The translations under genes were made by a program, and so were the position numbers. From Strigamia acuminata (lineage: Eukaryota > Arthropoda > Chilopoda > Geophilomorpha > Linotaeniidae), in NCBI GenBank assembly GCA_949358305.1, contig OX442323.1, positions 9,238,001 to 9,302,000 of the forward strand: a DNA stretch of 64,000 bases, written 5' to 3'. The notes under the pieces were generated by a model. It ran no database searches, was not told the DNA's origin, and saw nothing but the letters and a program-made list of their open reading frames with translations. This document shows, one piece after another, positions 46,593 to 59,400 of this stretch; position 1 is the stretch's first letter, and every line of letters starts with the position of its first letter.

Positions 46593-47453
46593 CAAATTTG
46601 AACGAAAAAATCAAAATGCGATTCGTTTTCATTTTCTTTTTATTTCTTTATAAAATATGTCTCGTTTAATTTCAAACTGTACACTTGCATGTGTTTTTTT
46701 TTTATTTAAAATTTTCTTCTTCTTCTTCTTTTTATTTATATTATTAAAATTACCATCAAATAATTTGCACCTTTGAGCTGCCATTGAAATGGGCACCCAT
46801 AGTTCCCATGTCCGTTTATATCTCTTGAAAACTTAATTCGTGACCCCTCAACTATTTCTGGCAGATAATTCAACTTTTTCTACATTTAAAGTAACGTTTT
46901 TTGTTTTTTGTTTGTTTTAAACATTACAAAATATGTACAGATTAACAAGAAACAAAGAAAAGAAGAAAAGAAATTGTCACTATTTCTATATTTAAAAAAA
47001 GAACAAAAATGGCGTCATATATATTTGTCTATTTTACCAATGATAAAAATTCAATTTGTCTTTATACACAAAAACATAAATAATTACTCGCACTCGTGCA
47101 GATTTCTAATAGAAATAAAATACTAATGGACATTCATTCATTCATCTAAATCCATTCAACCGATGGGCGATAAAATACTAAAATAGTTGGAATGAAAACA
47201 AAAACAATATGGCGAACGTCTTTGGGAACCACACGGCAGCTACGACTCGCTCGCTCGCTGCCCGAAATTGTATATTTATTTATCACCTTGGCACATTTGA
47301 GGAAAAAGTCGATAAAAAAATAGTATTCCATTTCCGTTTCCCTTTGAAACAACGAAGAACGAAAGAGGAAAGCCAAAGAAAAGAGATAGCAACCACTGAG
47401 CAGTTCAATGTCATCAATTTGAGTTTGGGATGGGAAGGAGGGATTAAAGAGCC
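46593..47453. other. Convergent 3' UTRs of the DUSP14-like gene and the Fat-like cadherin
   Basis: A/T-rich DNA between the two stop codons. Minus-strand AATAAA motifs near 47274-47282 would suit the cadherin. No gene is seen. Confidence 0.5.
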
Positions 47454-50400
47454 TCAAACGCGGGTCGAGTACGAAGTCCGTCGCTCGTCCGTGTCGGTCT
47501 CGCTGCACACTTCGCTGTCCTCGATCTCGCACAGGTTGTCGGACAAGTCGCTGCACGAGGCGTTCGTGGACGTGTAGCCGCCGAGGGACATGGACATGGC
47601 ATCGAGCGTGGCGGCGGTGGCGGCGGCGGCGGAGCGCACGCCTTGGTTGGCGTTGTTGCGCATGTGCAGGAGCGGGATGTAGGGCGGGGGTTCGTCCTCC
47701 TCGTTCTCCGTGTCGGTGGCGATGCTGTAGGTGGGGAGGTATTGGTCCGGGTGTAGAGGTCTGTAGTCGCGGTTCGAGTTGGGGTCGTCGGCGAAGTCCA
47801 CGTCGCTGAGGGACAGGAGTTCGTCGAACGAGGGGTGCGTGAGCGGGGCGTGTCGGTTGTCGTCCGAGTCGTAGTCGTTGTATTCGGAGTCGCCCACGTA
47901 CTCCGAGTCGATGTCGACCGGCGGGGTCGCGCTCGCGTTGTCCACGCGGCTGTTGGATTCGTTGCTGTGCAAACTGGGGGAGTCAGGCACTTCGTTCGTG
48001 GGCACCTCAGTGATGTTGGGCAGTGGGTTTTGGCTCCGCGCCCAGTCGGAGCAGTCCCAGTGATATCCTACAATTTTAACCCAATTTTAACCCAAACACA
48101 AATCAAAACACAACATCCACTTGACACAACATTCATTCACGACACAGGTGCGTACGATCGATAAGCAGTGAAGAGTGAATAATTAAATAATGAAATAAAT
48201 AATACCACCACCTTCAGTTCTGATTTCACTTCATTTCATGCATCATTCCTTCAGTTTTGTGTGTTGAATTCAGACGCGGGACGAGGCGTTTTACGCAAAA
48301 AATGCTCTTTTTTTAATTGATTGAATTTTTATGTGAAAATGAATGCATTTCTTTAGTGTTTTGCCTCGTTCCGCAGTCTGATTGAGTAAAAATCGGAGCT
48401 ATGTGGATTTACCTTTGTTGTTGGCCTGGGGGGAGGCAGCTAGGGGGCGGGAAAGAGCATGAATTAGTTCCAGGCCAGCCACGCATGCGTGCCCAGCTGC
48501 AAAAGTCCAAGAACAAAAGGTAAAACGTGAGCCCGAAAAAATAAAATAAAATAACAAAAGTGGGTGCAAACTCCATCAATTTCTCATGCATTTTTCTCAT
48601 TTCATTAATTAATTAATCTTAAATCCACCAAATTGTTAATTTATTATTTTATTTTACTTTTTTAATAAAACTTTTGTTTAAACAAAATTGCATGCCACAT
48701 AAAATGCACAAATAAACAACAACAGCGATGTCAACGAAAACTGCTTAAAAAAAGCACAAAAACCAAATAAAACGTTTGGAAATAAAAAAAAAAAAATAAA
48801 AAAATTGCTTTATGTCCACGCAAACGATAATAAAATGGCAGGTGAGCAGTGGACATGCATAGAAACGACTTGTTCTTACCCACAAGTCAACCGTTGTACG
48901 TCAATGGCTATAACATTACCCTGAATGAGGAGCAGATTAAAAGCACTTGTAAATCTCGCCATTAGTTTCGTTCCCTACCTGGAGTGTCTTCCACGAGAGG
49001 AGCATTTTCTCTTCCCGCCGCCGAATTGTCTCTTATTCCCGGGTCGAACGTCGAAAGACTTTTGTTCTTCAACGGATGAAGGTGATGAGACGCGGCGGCG
49101 TTATGACCCGGACCTCGAGTCGTCTTCAAATCAACTTTTTAAAAAAAATAAAAAAATAAGAAATAAAAAAGTAAAAAAGTAAAAAAAACGTGTAATTTGT
49201 CACCATTGTGAATTTTATTGTCCGGGTACGATTCCTTGAGATTGTGGTCCAGGTCCCAAGCGGGCTTGTGCAGGGACTCGGACTCGGGCGTCTGGCTGGG
49301 CAGTGACGTGGGCAGGGCGGCAGTGTTGTTCTTGGTAATGTTTTGCAAAAAGTCCGTGTTGTACTTGGGAATGTTCTCGAGGTCGTCGGCCGCGCTGCCG
49401 TAGCTGCGCACCGTGTCGAAGTTGTTGAGCGCCGTCATGGAGTCGTGGCGACTCGGCGTGTAGGACGCGGGCCGTGGCGGCAGCATGAGCGTGTGCGGCG
49501 CCTCCAGGTTGCTGAGCTTGCTGTTGCGCTTGAGGTCGTCGTGCGTCTTGTTCTTGAGAATCACGTCCTTGGGCGGGTCGCGCAGCAGCTCGAGCCGGCG
49601 TTGCGCGGCGCGTTTGGCGCGCAGTTTCCTCACGGCGACGAAGAGGAGCACGAGCACGACGAGGATGAGCACGGTGGCGACGATGCCGACGATCTCTTCG
49701 ATCGTGATGTTCATGCTGCTCGACGTGATGGAGCCGCTCGCCACGAGCAGGTTGTCGCAGAGTGCGCCCGTCGCGTTCGGCCCGCACTCGCAGACGAACG
49801 AGCCGACCGCGTTCAGGCAGCGCGCGCCGTTGAAACACGGCGCGAGCGCGCACTCGTCCACGTCGATGTCGCACAGCTCGCCCTGGAACCCGCGGCACTT
49901 GCACATGGGCCCGTGCGAGCCCTCCTCGCACACGCCGCCGTGGTGGCACGGGTTCGGGTTGCAGTAGCGGCCGTAGTCGCACCGCTTGCCGCTCAGCTTG
50001 TCGGCGCACGCGCAGTGGAAGTCGTTCTTGAGGTTGGAGCACGTGCCGCCGTACAGGCACGGGTTGGAGGCGCACGGGTTCGTGTCCACCTGGCAGCGCT
50101 CGCCGACGAAGCGCGTGTGGCAGTGGCACACGAAGCCGGAGCCAGTAACGGAGCCGGCGCCGTCGTCGCTGGGTTTGCACGTGCCGCCGTTCACGCACGG
50201 CTGCGTGCCGCACGCGCCCAGGTCGCCCGACAGGCTGCACTGGAAGTCCACGTTCATGACGCGGCTCAGCGTCGCCACGCTGTTGCCGTTCGAGACGAAC
50301 AAGGGCAGCGCGACGCGGTCGATGCTGATGTGGTCGAGGCAGCCGACGAAGCCGAGGCGCACGTCGTCGTAGCCGGGGATGGTCGGGTGCGGGTGCACCT

Positions 50401-53400
50401 GCGCGCCGAAGTACATCTCGTTGGATTCGATGTTAAGGACGTCGTTGAGGCCCGGTGTGCTACCTTGGGACGACGATTTACCATCCACGATCAGTTCGGC
50501 CTTGTTGCCGTGCCGGTCCAGCTGGATCTCGTGCCACTTGCGATCGTTTATGTGCACGTGTTCCACCCGCACGATCCCTTCGCCGCTGCCGCAGTTGAAA
50601 CGATACTGAACCACGCCGTTTACGATCTACAATTTAAAAAAAAAAATTTTTTTCATTAATTCATTTCAATTTTTGCACACCAATCAAATTACCTCTAGAA
50701 TGCTGTAGTCCACTCGGCCGGCGGCGTATTTCAAACAACCCGTAGGTTGGGACGTTCGCACGTACAGTTTAAGTGAGAAACGTTTATCCATCGGGTTGAC
50801 CAGCGTGTAACGCGCGTAGCTTTTACCGTGGAACGTAATCGGCCGTTTTTCTGTCGAAAAGTTAAAAAATGAAAAATGAAAAATAAAAAAATTGTCACTT
50901 TTCCCACCTTTGTAACAAAATGGATCGACGCAATTGTCGTCGTCGTTGCAGCCCGGCGCAACGACGCCCTTTTGGCACTGGCAAGAATATCCTTTAGGCG
51001 AAGAATCGGCGACGCACAACGTGTTCTTCGGACACGGATCTTTGGCACACTCGTTTATAATCTGATCGCAAATTTCGCCTACAACAAAATTACAAACACA
51101 AAAACTCATTAAAAAAATTAAAAATTCTTCGCAACACTGTTACTGTACCTCCAAATCCCGGTTGACATCGGCACTCGACCCGGTGATGGTGTTGAGGTGA
51201 CACGAAGCTCAAAGAATCCGTTGTCACGCCTATCACCATCAATTCGTCCAGCACCAGGTGATCCCGACACTCGCCGCGCACGCAACGGTCGGGCGTGCAC
51301 AAATTGTCGTAAATCTTGACGATCTATAAAAAATTAAATTCAATAATTTGTTCTTGAAAAAATCCTCTCCATCCAACCTTGAGTTCGGTGATCATCTCCA
51401 ACTTGGATTTGCCATCGCGCAGTATCTTCCTGACATTTTCCTTGGGATAAAAGCCCTTCTCGCCCCGCCGGACCGCGAACATAACGTCCAAATCCTGGTG
51501 GATGTTGCGCCTCGATCTCGGCATGTGCGGCGCAGGCTGCATGCTCAAAATGAGAACGTCGTCGGCGCGCACGGGCAGATAATTCTGCACGGCCTTGACG
51601 AAATTCCTCTGGTAGCTCACGATGAACGCCTCCGGGGTGACCCCCTCGAAGCGGATGACGAGCGCGTGCTCCAGCATCGCGTCGCTGACCGCGTGCACGA
51701 CCACGCTCGACACGGCCCACGTGACGAACTTGCCGTCCGACACGGAGATGTTGAGCTGGTAGTTGCCGGCGTCCAGGCCGGCCAGCGCCGCCAGAGTGCC
51801 GTCGCGCGGGTTGATTTCGAACAGGTGCTGGTAGCCGGGGCCCAGGTTGAAAGTGAGCTCGTCGTACGGGTCGCCGTCGATGGCCTTGATGCGCCCGAGC
51901 ACGCCGCCGGGGAAGTCGTCCAGGTACGAATTCACGGTCACTTCGAGGGGAGTTATGATTGGACGGAATCGACTCTCTTCGATGATTGCGATGTTGACCC
52001 ACACGTACGAGTGCAGCGTCGGCGTCCCGCTGTCGGACACTTGCACGCGAAGGAGGTAGTGGTCTTTCTCCGTGTGGTTGAAGCCGGAGTTTGTGCGCAG
52101 GATTCCGTCGGGGCCGACGGAGAATTCGTGCTCGTCGTTGCCCGCCACGATTTTGTAGGCGAACGGCGCCCCGTTCGCGGGCAAGTCGGCGTCGGTCACG
52201 CTGAATGTCAACACGACGAATCCGGGCGCTTTGTCCTCCTGCGAAAAAGAAAATAGAAATAAAAGCGAATAAATTCAAAATTCAAAATAAATTACTTGGA
52301 CGGTGGCGGAGTAATTGGAGAGGGAGAAGACCGGAGGATTGTCGTTTGCATCCGTCACTTCTATGTTGACCATGACGGTGTCCGACAGGTTGGGGACACC
52401 GTCGTCCTGAGATTGGATTTCGATTTTGTACGATGTAATCTGAAAAGTTTTAAAAATTAAAAAATTAAAAATTTAAACTTCTTTTTAATTTTAATTACGG
52501 TTTCCCTGTCCAGCGGAGACTGCACTGATATGTGTCCGTTTTGCTTGTCCACGTGGAAATGGCCGTGCGGGTCCCCTCTGATGATGAAGTACGATATGCG
52601 GCTATTGGCGAAACTGTCCAGATCAGTGGCCACCACCTGTAACACCCTGTGCCCGACCGCCGCGTCCTCGCGGACCATCGCACTGTACGAACTTTGAGCG
52701 AACAACGGAGAGTTGTCGTTGGCGTCCAACACGGTGATGTTGATGGTGGCGTGGTTGCTAAGCGACGGCAGTCCGCCGTCGTTAGCTTGAACGGTCAAGT
52801 AATAATCGCGCGCCTTCTCGTAATCCAGCGCCTGCACGACCGTCACGACGCCCGTCTTGGGGTGGATGGCGAACTTGCCATGCTCGTTGCCAGCCACAAT
52901 GCTGTACGTGATCTCGGCGTTCACTCCGCTGTCCCTGCTCGTGGCGAGGACGCGCACCACGTCGCTCGCGGGCGACGCGCTCTCCGTGACGCTCGCGTGG
53001 TAGATGCGGCTCGCGAACTCGGGCGGATTGTCGTTGATATCGAGCACGATGACGAGCAGGTGCGCGAGGCTGGACAACTGCGGCACGCCCTGGTCGGTGG
53101 CCTTGACCGTCAGGTTGAAGAGCGCGCGCTGCTCCCTGTCCAGGGGCTTGGCGAGCGTCACCAAGCCGCTGTGGTTGTCGATGGCGAAATGGCCACCCGC
53201 CGAATCCACGAACGAATATTTCACTTTGCGGTTCACGCCCAGGTCGCGATCGGTCGCGTGCACTTTGCCGATCAGCGTGCGGATGTCGGTGTCCTCGGGC
53301 ACGGTCACCGAGTAGATGTCTTGGGTGAACTCCGGCGGGTTGTCATTGATGTCGCTCAGGAAGATCTCCACCTCGGACGTGCACTCCCAGTGCGAGTAGT

Positions 53401-56400
53401 CGCTGTCCTTGACGTGCGCCGTCAGTTGGTAGCGCGACTGGCTCTCGCGGTCCAGAGGTTTCGCCACTTTGAGCAGTCCGGACGACGCGTCGGCTGCGAA
53501 GTCGGACGAGCCGACGCCGCTCACCGAGTACAGCAAACGGGCGTTGTGCGGCTCGTCGCGGTCGGTCGCCTCGATCGACAGAATGAGCGAGCCGACGCTC
53601 ACATTCTCCGACACCCGTTCCGTGTATTTCACCTTCGAATTTAATTATAATTATAATTTTAATTTTAAATTTAAATTAAAAGTAATACCTTTTTGCAGAC
53701 TGGGGGGTTGTCGTTGGCGTCCAAAATCTCGACGTGCACCGTGGTGACGGTGACGAAAGTGCCGTCCGTGGCCGTGACCTGCAATCTGTAAGAAGCAGTG
53801 GACTCCCTGTCCAACTCCTTCTGTACAGAAATCTCGCCCGTGTGCTGCACCTGGAAGTGGCCGAACGAATCGCCGGCCGTGAGGTAATACTCGACCCTCG
53901 AGTTGAGGTTGTGGTCGTCGTCCGTGGTGGACACGGTGATGACCACGGTGCCGATGAGCGCGTCCTCGTTCACGGCCGCGCGATAAACGTCCTGCGTGAA
54001 CTTGGGCGGATTGTCGTTGTAGTCCTCGACCTCCACGTGCACGGTGGTGATGGCCGAGCGAACTGGACTCCCGTTATCCTTGGCCACCACGCCGAACGTG
54101 TAGCGTCCCGTCGCCTCCCTGTCCAGCGGCACCAGCGTCGTGATCCAGCCCGTGGCCGCGTCGATGGCGAACACGTTGTGCGCGCTCGCGGACGCCGGGT
54201 CGAGGCTGTAGCGCACCCCGGCGCTGTAGCCGAGGTCGCGGTCGTGCGCCACCACCTTGAGCACCGTGCTGCCTTCCGCCATGTTCTCGGCCACGCTCAC
54301 GCGGTACGGGTTCGACTCGAACGCGGGGTCGTTGTCGTTCTCGTCCATCACTTGGATCGTCACGTCCGTGAAAGCGGTCAAGGGCGGGCTGGATTCGGTC
54401 TGCGCGCGCACCGTCAGCGTGTGGATCACTTTCTGCTCGCGGTCCACGACGCCCACGACTATCAGCTGCCCCTCGTCGTCGATGCGGAAGATCCCGTTCG
54501 ATTCTTCCACGCCCGCGTGCGAGACGAGGGAATAAAACACCGTGTCGTTGGTTTGCGCGTCCAAACTTGTGATGACGGTTCCAGCCGGCGTGTTTTCCCG
54601 CACGAAAAACTGGTTCGCCCTTTGGGGAAATTTCGGGGGCGAATCCTGCGGTCCCATGATGAATATATCCACCGGCACTTCGCTCTCTAGCGCCGGTTTG
54701 CCGAAGTCTCGTGCTCGAATGAAAAACTGATAAACTTGGTTTTCTGAAAAATCAATCAATCAATACAATATAATACAATACAATATAATTTCTTATTTAC
54801 CTAAGCTTAAGGCACTTCTTTTTAAATAGATCTCTCCGGACTCCCTATTGACGGCAAACTTGTCCGTGGTGTTGGTTTCGGACGCGTTCGTCTCGTAAAT
54901 GCTGTATTCCACCATGGCGTTCGCTCCCTCGTCGTCGTCGGTGGCGTAAACTTGCAGGATGGTCGTGCCAACGCTCATGTTGGTGTGAATGTTGGCCCTG
55001 TACTCGCCCAAACGAAACTTAGGCGCGTTGTCGTTCACGTCGGACACGACGACCCGCAACAGCGTGTACCCGGAGTGGCCGCCGCCATCGACGGCCACCA
55101 CCGGCACCTCGTAAACCTGCTGTTTCTCGCGATCGAAACTCGTTTTGCTGTAAATCTCGCCTGAAAAACAAAAATCAAAAATCAAAAATTGCAATTGCAA
55201 TTAAGATTTAAGATTGTACCGGTTTCTGAGTTGATTCTAAAGAGTTGCTTGCTCACGTCGCTTTGTATGTCGTACGTGATGTGCCCGTACACGCCCCTGT
55301 CCTCGTCCGTGGCGTCCAACTTGGTGACCAAGCTGTCCTCCGCTTGATTCTCTTCGAACGTCACTTGGTACTTGGTCCTGTCGAAGTGCGGCGAGTGCAG
55401 ATTCGCGCTGAGAATATCCACTTTGACCCTGGTGAAGCTCGTGTAAACGCCGTCCGAGACGGACACGTTCAACGTGTACGCCGACTGCTGGCTGAACTTG
55501 TGCAGACTCATCAAACTGATGACCCCGGTCGAGGCGCTGATGGTGAAACACTGCTGGTCGTTGCCGCCCACGATCGTGTACACCAACTTGGTCTGGTCGC
55601 TGAGATCGGGGTCGAAGGCCGTCACCATGGTGACAAACTGCCCCCTCGCGGCCAACTCACTAAGGAAGCAGTGGTAGGTGGGCTGCTCGAACCTTGGCGG
55701 GTTGTCGTTCACGTCCAACACCGTCACCCACACCTGCGTGGACGAACTCAGCGAGGGCAGGCCGCTGTCCGTGGCCACCACGACGAAGTGGTGCCGCGAG
55801 AATTGCTCCCGGTCCAAGGGCGCCTTGATGCTGATCACCGCCTCGCTCGGCTCGATGTGGAAGTACTCGCTGGCATTGCCTCGTTCCGCGAGCAGCGTGT
55901 ACTGCACCAATTTGTTCACCCCTGTACAAATTAATTGATTTTAATTTTAATTTTAATTTTTAATTAAATTAATCAAACCGGAATCCATGTCTTTGGTGGC
56001 CAGTTGGAGGATGACGGTCGACGGTGCTGCTGTTTCCAGCACGTTCACGCTGTACGAGGTCTGTGAGAACTCGGGTGCGTTGTCGTTGACATCCTCGACG
56101 GTGATGCTAACAAGCACTTGTGCGTGCGCTCCGGAAACGGCGTCAGTGGCTTGTAGTTTGAGCTTGTAGGATTGACGCACTTCGTAATCCAGTTGGTCCA
56201 CGACGTAAATTACGCCTAATTAAGACAAAGTCGGGTTGGAAAATTCAAACGTGAAACGGATCGTGGAGGAGGGTGTGAGCGAGTGATGGATGGATGGGAG
56301 GGAGGTGAAAATATGTGTATTAAATGTTTAAATCAATTTTTAAAAAAAATATAAATACTAAGAAATAATAATAATAATAATTGCGATGGGTGGACATTCA

Positions 56401-59400
56401 CAAAACATGAAATTAACATCCATCCCCATCGAATAATTGAGATGAAAAGGGAATAAAAATATGAAACTTAAAAAAATAATATCTAAATTCCAAATTATAC
56501 GTTTTTATAAAAATAATAAAAAAAAAACTGATATAAAAAACGCATATTTTGCAATAAAACCCAAATTCTACAAATAAAAACATTTACAAACACAGAGCAC
56601 ATGCAGCTAACTAATGAGACGAGAAAAACAAAGAGAAAAACAAGAGATCGAATTTCAAAGGCGCAAACCAAAGTAATTAGAGAGTTAATAAAAAAGATGA
56701 GCAAAATGGAGAAAAACAAAGCTCCAATCACCCAACCACCACAGGCAAAGTGAGTGACGCCACGCGACGTGAGTTTAGTGGACGAGTGAGGCGGAAGAAC
56801 AAAAAATAAAAATAAAAATGAAAACCAAAAAGATGAAAACTGGGATACTCACAAGGACCGTTACTACGGTCGAATTCTGTTCAGAAGAAAAAAATAAAAA
56901 ATAAAAAGAAAATTAAAAATTAAAAATTAAAAATAAAAGAAATAAAAATTAACCACTTATAAATTAATGAAAACTCATTAAAATCTCATTTCAAAGACAA
57001 ATGTTACAAACGTATTACATTTTTATCCACCGGTCATTAGTCAAATCAAATTAAAAATTAAAAATTAAAAATTAAAAATTAAAAATCAAAATTAAAATTC
57101 AAGAGTGCGCGAAATTGTAGTGTAGTTACTGCTAAATGCCGTGCCTTGATGATTATTTGATGAATCGGGTAATTATACAACGACAGACCGACCCCCGATA
57201 GATCCCCAACGAAAAGTGACTATTTCATTTCATTTCATTTCTGTTCTGTTCTAATTTTATTTCTTGGGTGAGAGTATCGATTAAGTGCAATTTTGCATCC
57301 CGCTCATTAAGTCCCATTACCCGTGTTGAAGTCGACGGCAAACTCCTCCCTGGAATTGCCTTCGACGATGCTGTAGATGAGTTTGCGTCCTTCGGGACTA
57401 TTGGCCTGCACGCTCAACACAGGTGAGTACGGCTGGATGCTCTCGGGCACCGCCGAAGTGTAGTATTGTTGATTGAAAAGGGGCATCGAACGGCTGATGA
57501 CGCGGACCACCACCGTCACGTCCGTGTGCCGCGGCTCCATACCTGCGAGTGAATTTTAATTTTTTCAATTTTCAAACATTTATTTACTTTTATTTTCAAC
57601 GCAAATGGCGCAGGCAGACGTCGAACAGAAAATCGATTTTCCGGGCAAGCCGTTAATTGCGCGCGGTGTCTGTGTGCGGCTCTTACCACGGTCGTACGCA
57701 GTAACGAGGAGCAGCAATTCATGGTTCATCTCGTGCAACTGTTTTCGCAGCGCCAAATCGCCCGTTTTGCTATTCACGCGGAATAACTCCTTATCCCCGT
57801 CTGACAGTTCGTAACGAACTTCGCCGTTATCGCCGATGTCTTTGTCGATTGCTTGAACCTAAACAAACACAAACACACAACCAAACAAAGTCAAACCTAC
57901 AATTCTAATTTACATTTTAATTTAAATTTAAATTAAACAAACTTGTACCTTGAGGATGACGTCATTCTCGCCCGCATCGAGCGGCACGACGGCGAAGTAA
58001 GGAAGGTTGATGAACAGCGGCGCGTTGTCGTTCTCGTCCATCACGTTCACTTGCACGGCCACTTGCGCCACGCGGTACTGCTCCAGCTCGCTCCTCGCCT
58101 CCACGATCAGCGTGTACGAGTCGTGCACTTCGCGGTCGAACGGCAGCCCCTTCGTCCAGATCACGCCCGACGTGGCTCCGATCGTGAACATCGGGCCCGG
58201 GTTCAGGATCTCGAACTGCAGGTGCTCGTCCAAGCTGTTGCCCAGCACGGTCAGCACCGCCACGGCCGCCACGTCGGCCCGGTTCTCGGTGATGTTCACC
58301 ACGTACGAGTCCCGCGCGAAAATCAATCCGCTTCGGATCGCCTTGTCCACGACGATCGACACGCGCGTCCAGCCAAACAGTTTGCCGTCGCTCGCGCGCA
58401 CCGTCAACGCGTAGCGGTCCGCCAGCTGCTCCTGGTCCCTCACGGCCACGACGCCGCTCTTCGGCTCGATCGAGAACTTGTTGGCCGAATTGCCGGCCGT
58501 GATTTCGTACGTCAGACTCGTCGCGTCGCCATCGCCGTCCGTCGCCCTCACTGTCGTCACCACAACATTCTTGAACGTGGGCATCAGAATGCTCACGTTG
58601 TACTGCTGCTCGTCGAACACGGGGCTGCAATCGTTCACGTCGTTCACATAAACCACCACTTTTGCCGGAACCAGTGCGGTCAGCCGCGGTTTACCCATAT
58701 CCGACACTTGAACTTCGAACACAAATTCCCTGCGTTCCTCGTAATCCAACGCTCTGGCCGTCCGAATGGCGCCTAAACAAAACCAAACTATTAAACAAAA
58801 CAGCCCATCCGAATTTAAAAAATGAATAAATTTCTCACTCACCCGTGTTGGGGTCGATGGAGAAATACGAACTGGCCAACTTGTCGGCGATCTCGTAGAC
58901 GAGGAGGGCGTTCAATTCGGAATCGTCGTCGCGCGCCACCACCGCCAGGGGTCTGCTGTTGTTGACCATGAGCAGAGTGCCCGCAACGGCCGCCTCGCTC
59001 ACATTGCCCTCGTAAGCGGCGTGCAAGAAGCGCGGCGCGTTGTCGTTGGCGTCCAGAATGTGCACCAGGAGAGTGGCAATGGCCGAGCGGTGCACCATGT
59101 TGGTGGCTCGCAGCGTGAGGTTGAGGAAATTGACGAGCTCGTAGTCGATGGGCTTGGCCACCGTCACGACGCCCGAATTGGGATTCAGCTCCAGGTGGCG
59201 CATTTCGTTGCCGCCGATTATTTCATAGTAGACGGTCGATCGACTCAGCGCTTCGACATTCATCACGAAGCTCCCCACGACCCCATTCTCGTAAATCTCC
59301 GTCGAATATTCACTTTTGTCAAACCTAAACCCAATACCCAAAACCCAATTAACAATTTAAATTTAAATTAAACTAAATCGTCTTACTTTGGGGGTGCGTT

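Noticed and set aside
49343-50659. 438-codon plus-strand open frame opposite the Fat-like EGF/transmembrane exon (and similar ones at 51348-52256, 52649-53644, 53734-54690, 57943-58776)
   Set aside because: They are antisense shadows of GC-biased third positions in long cadherin exons. They are rich in Arg, Val, Ala and His, have no domain, and end with the exon boundaries.
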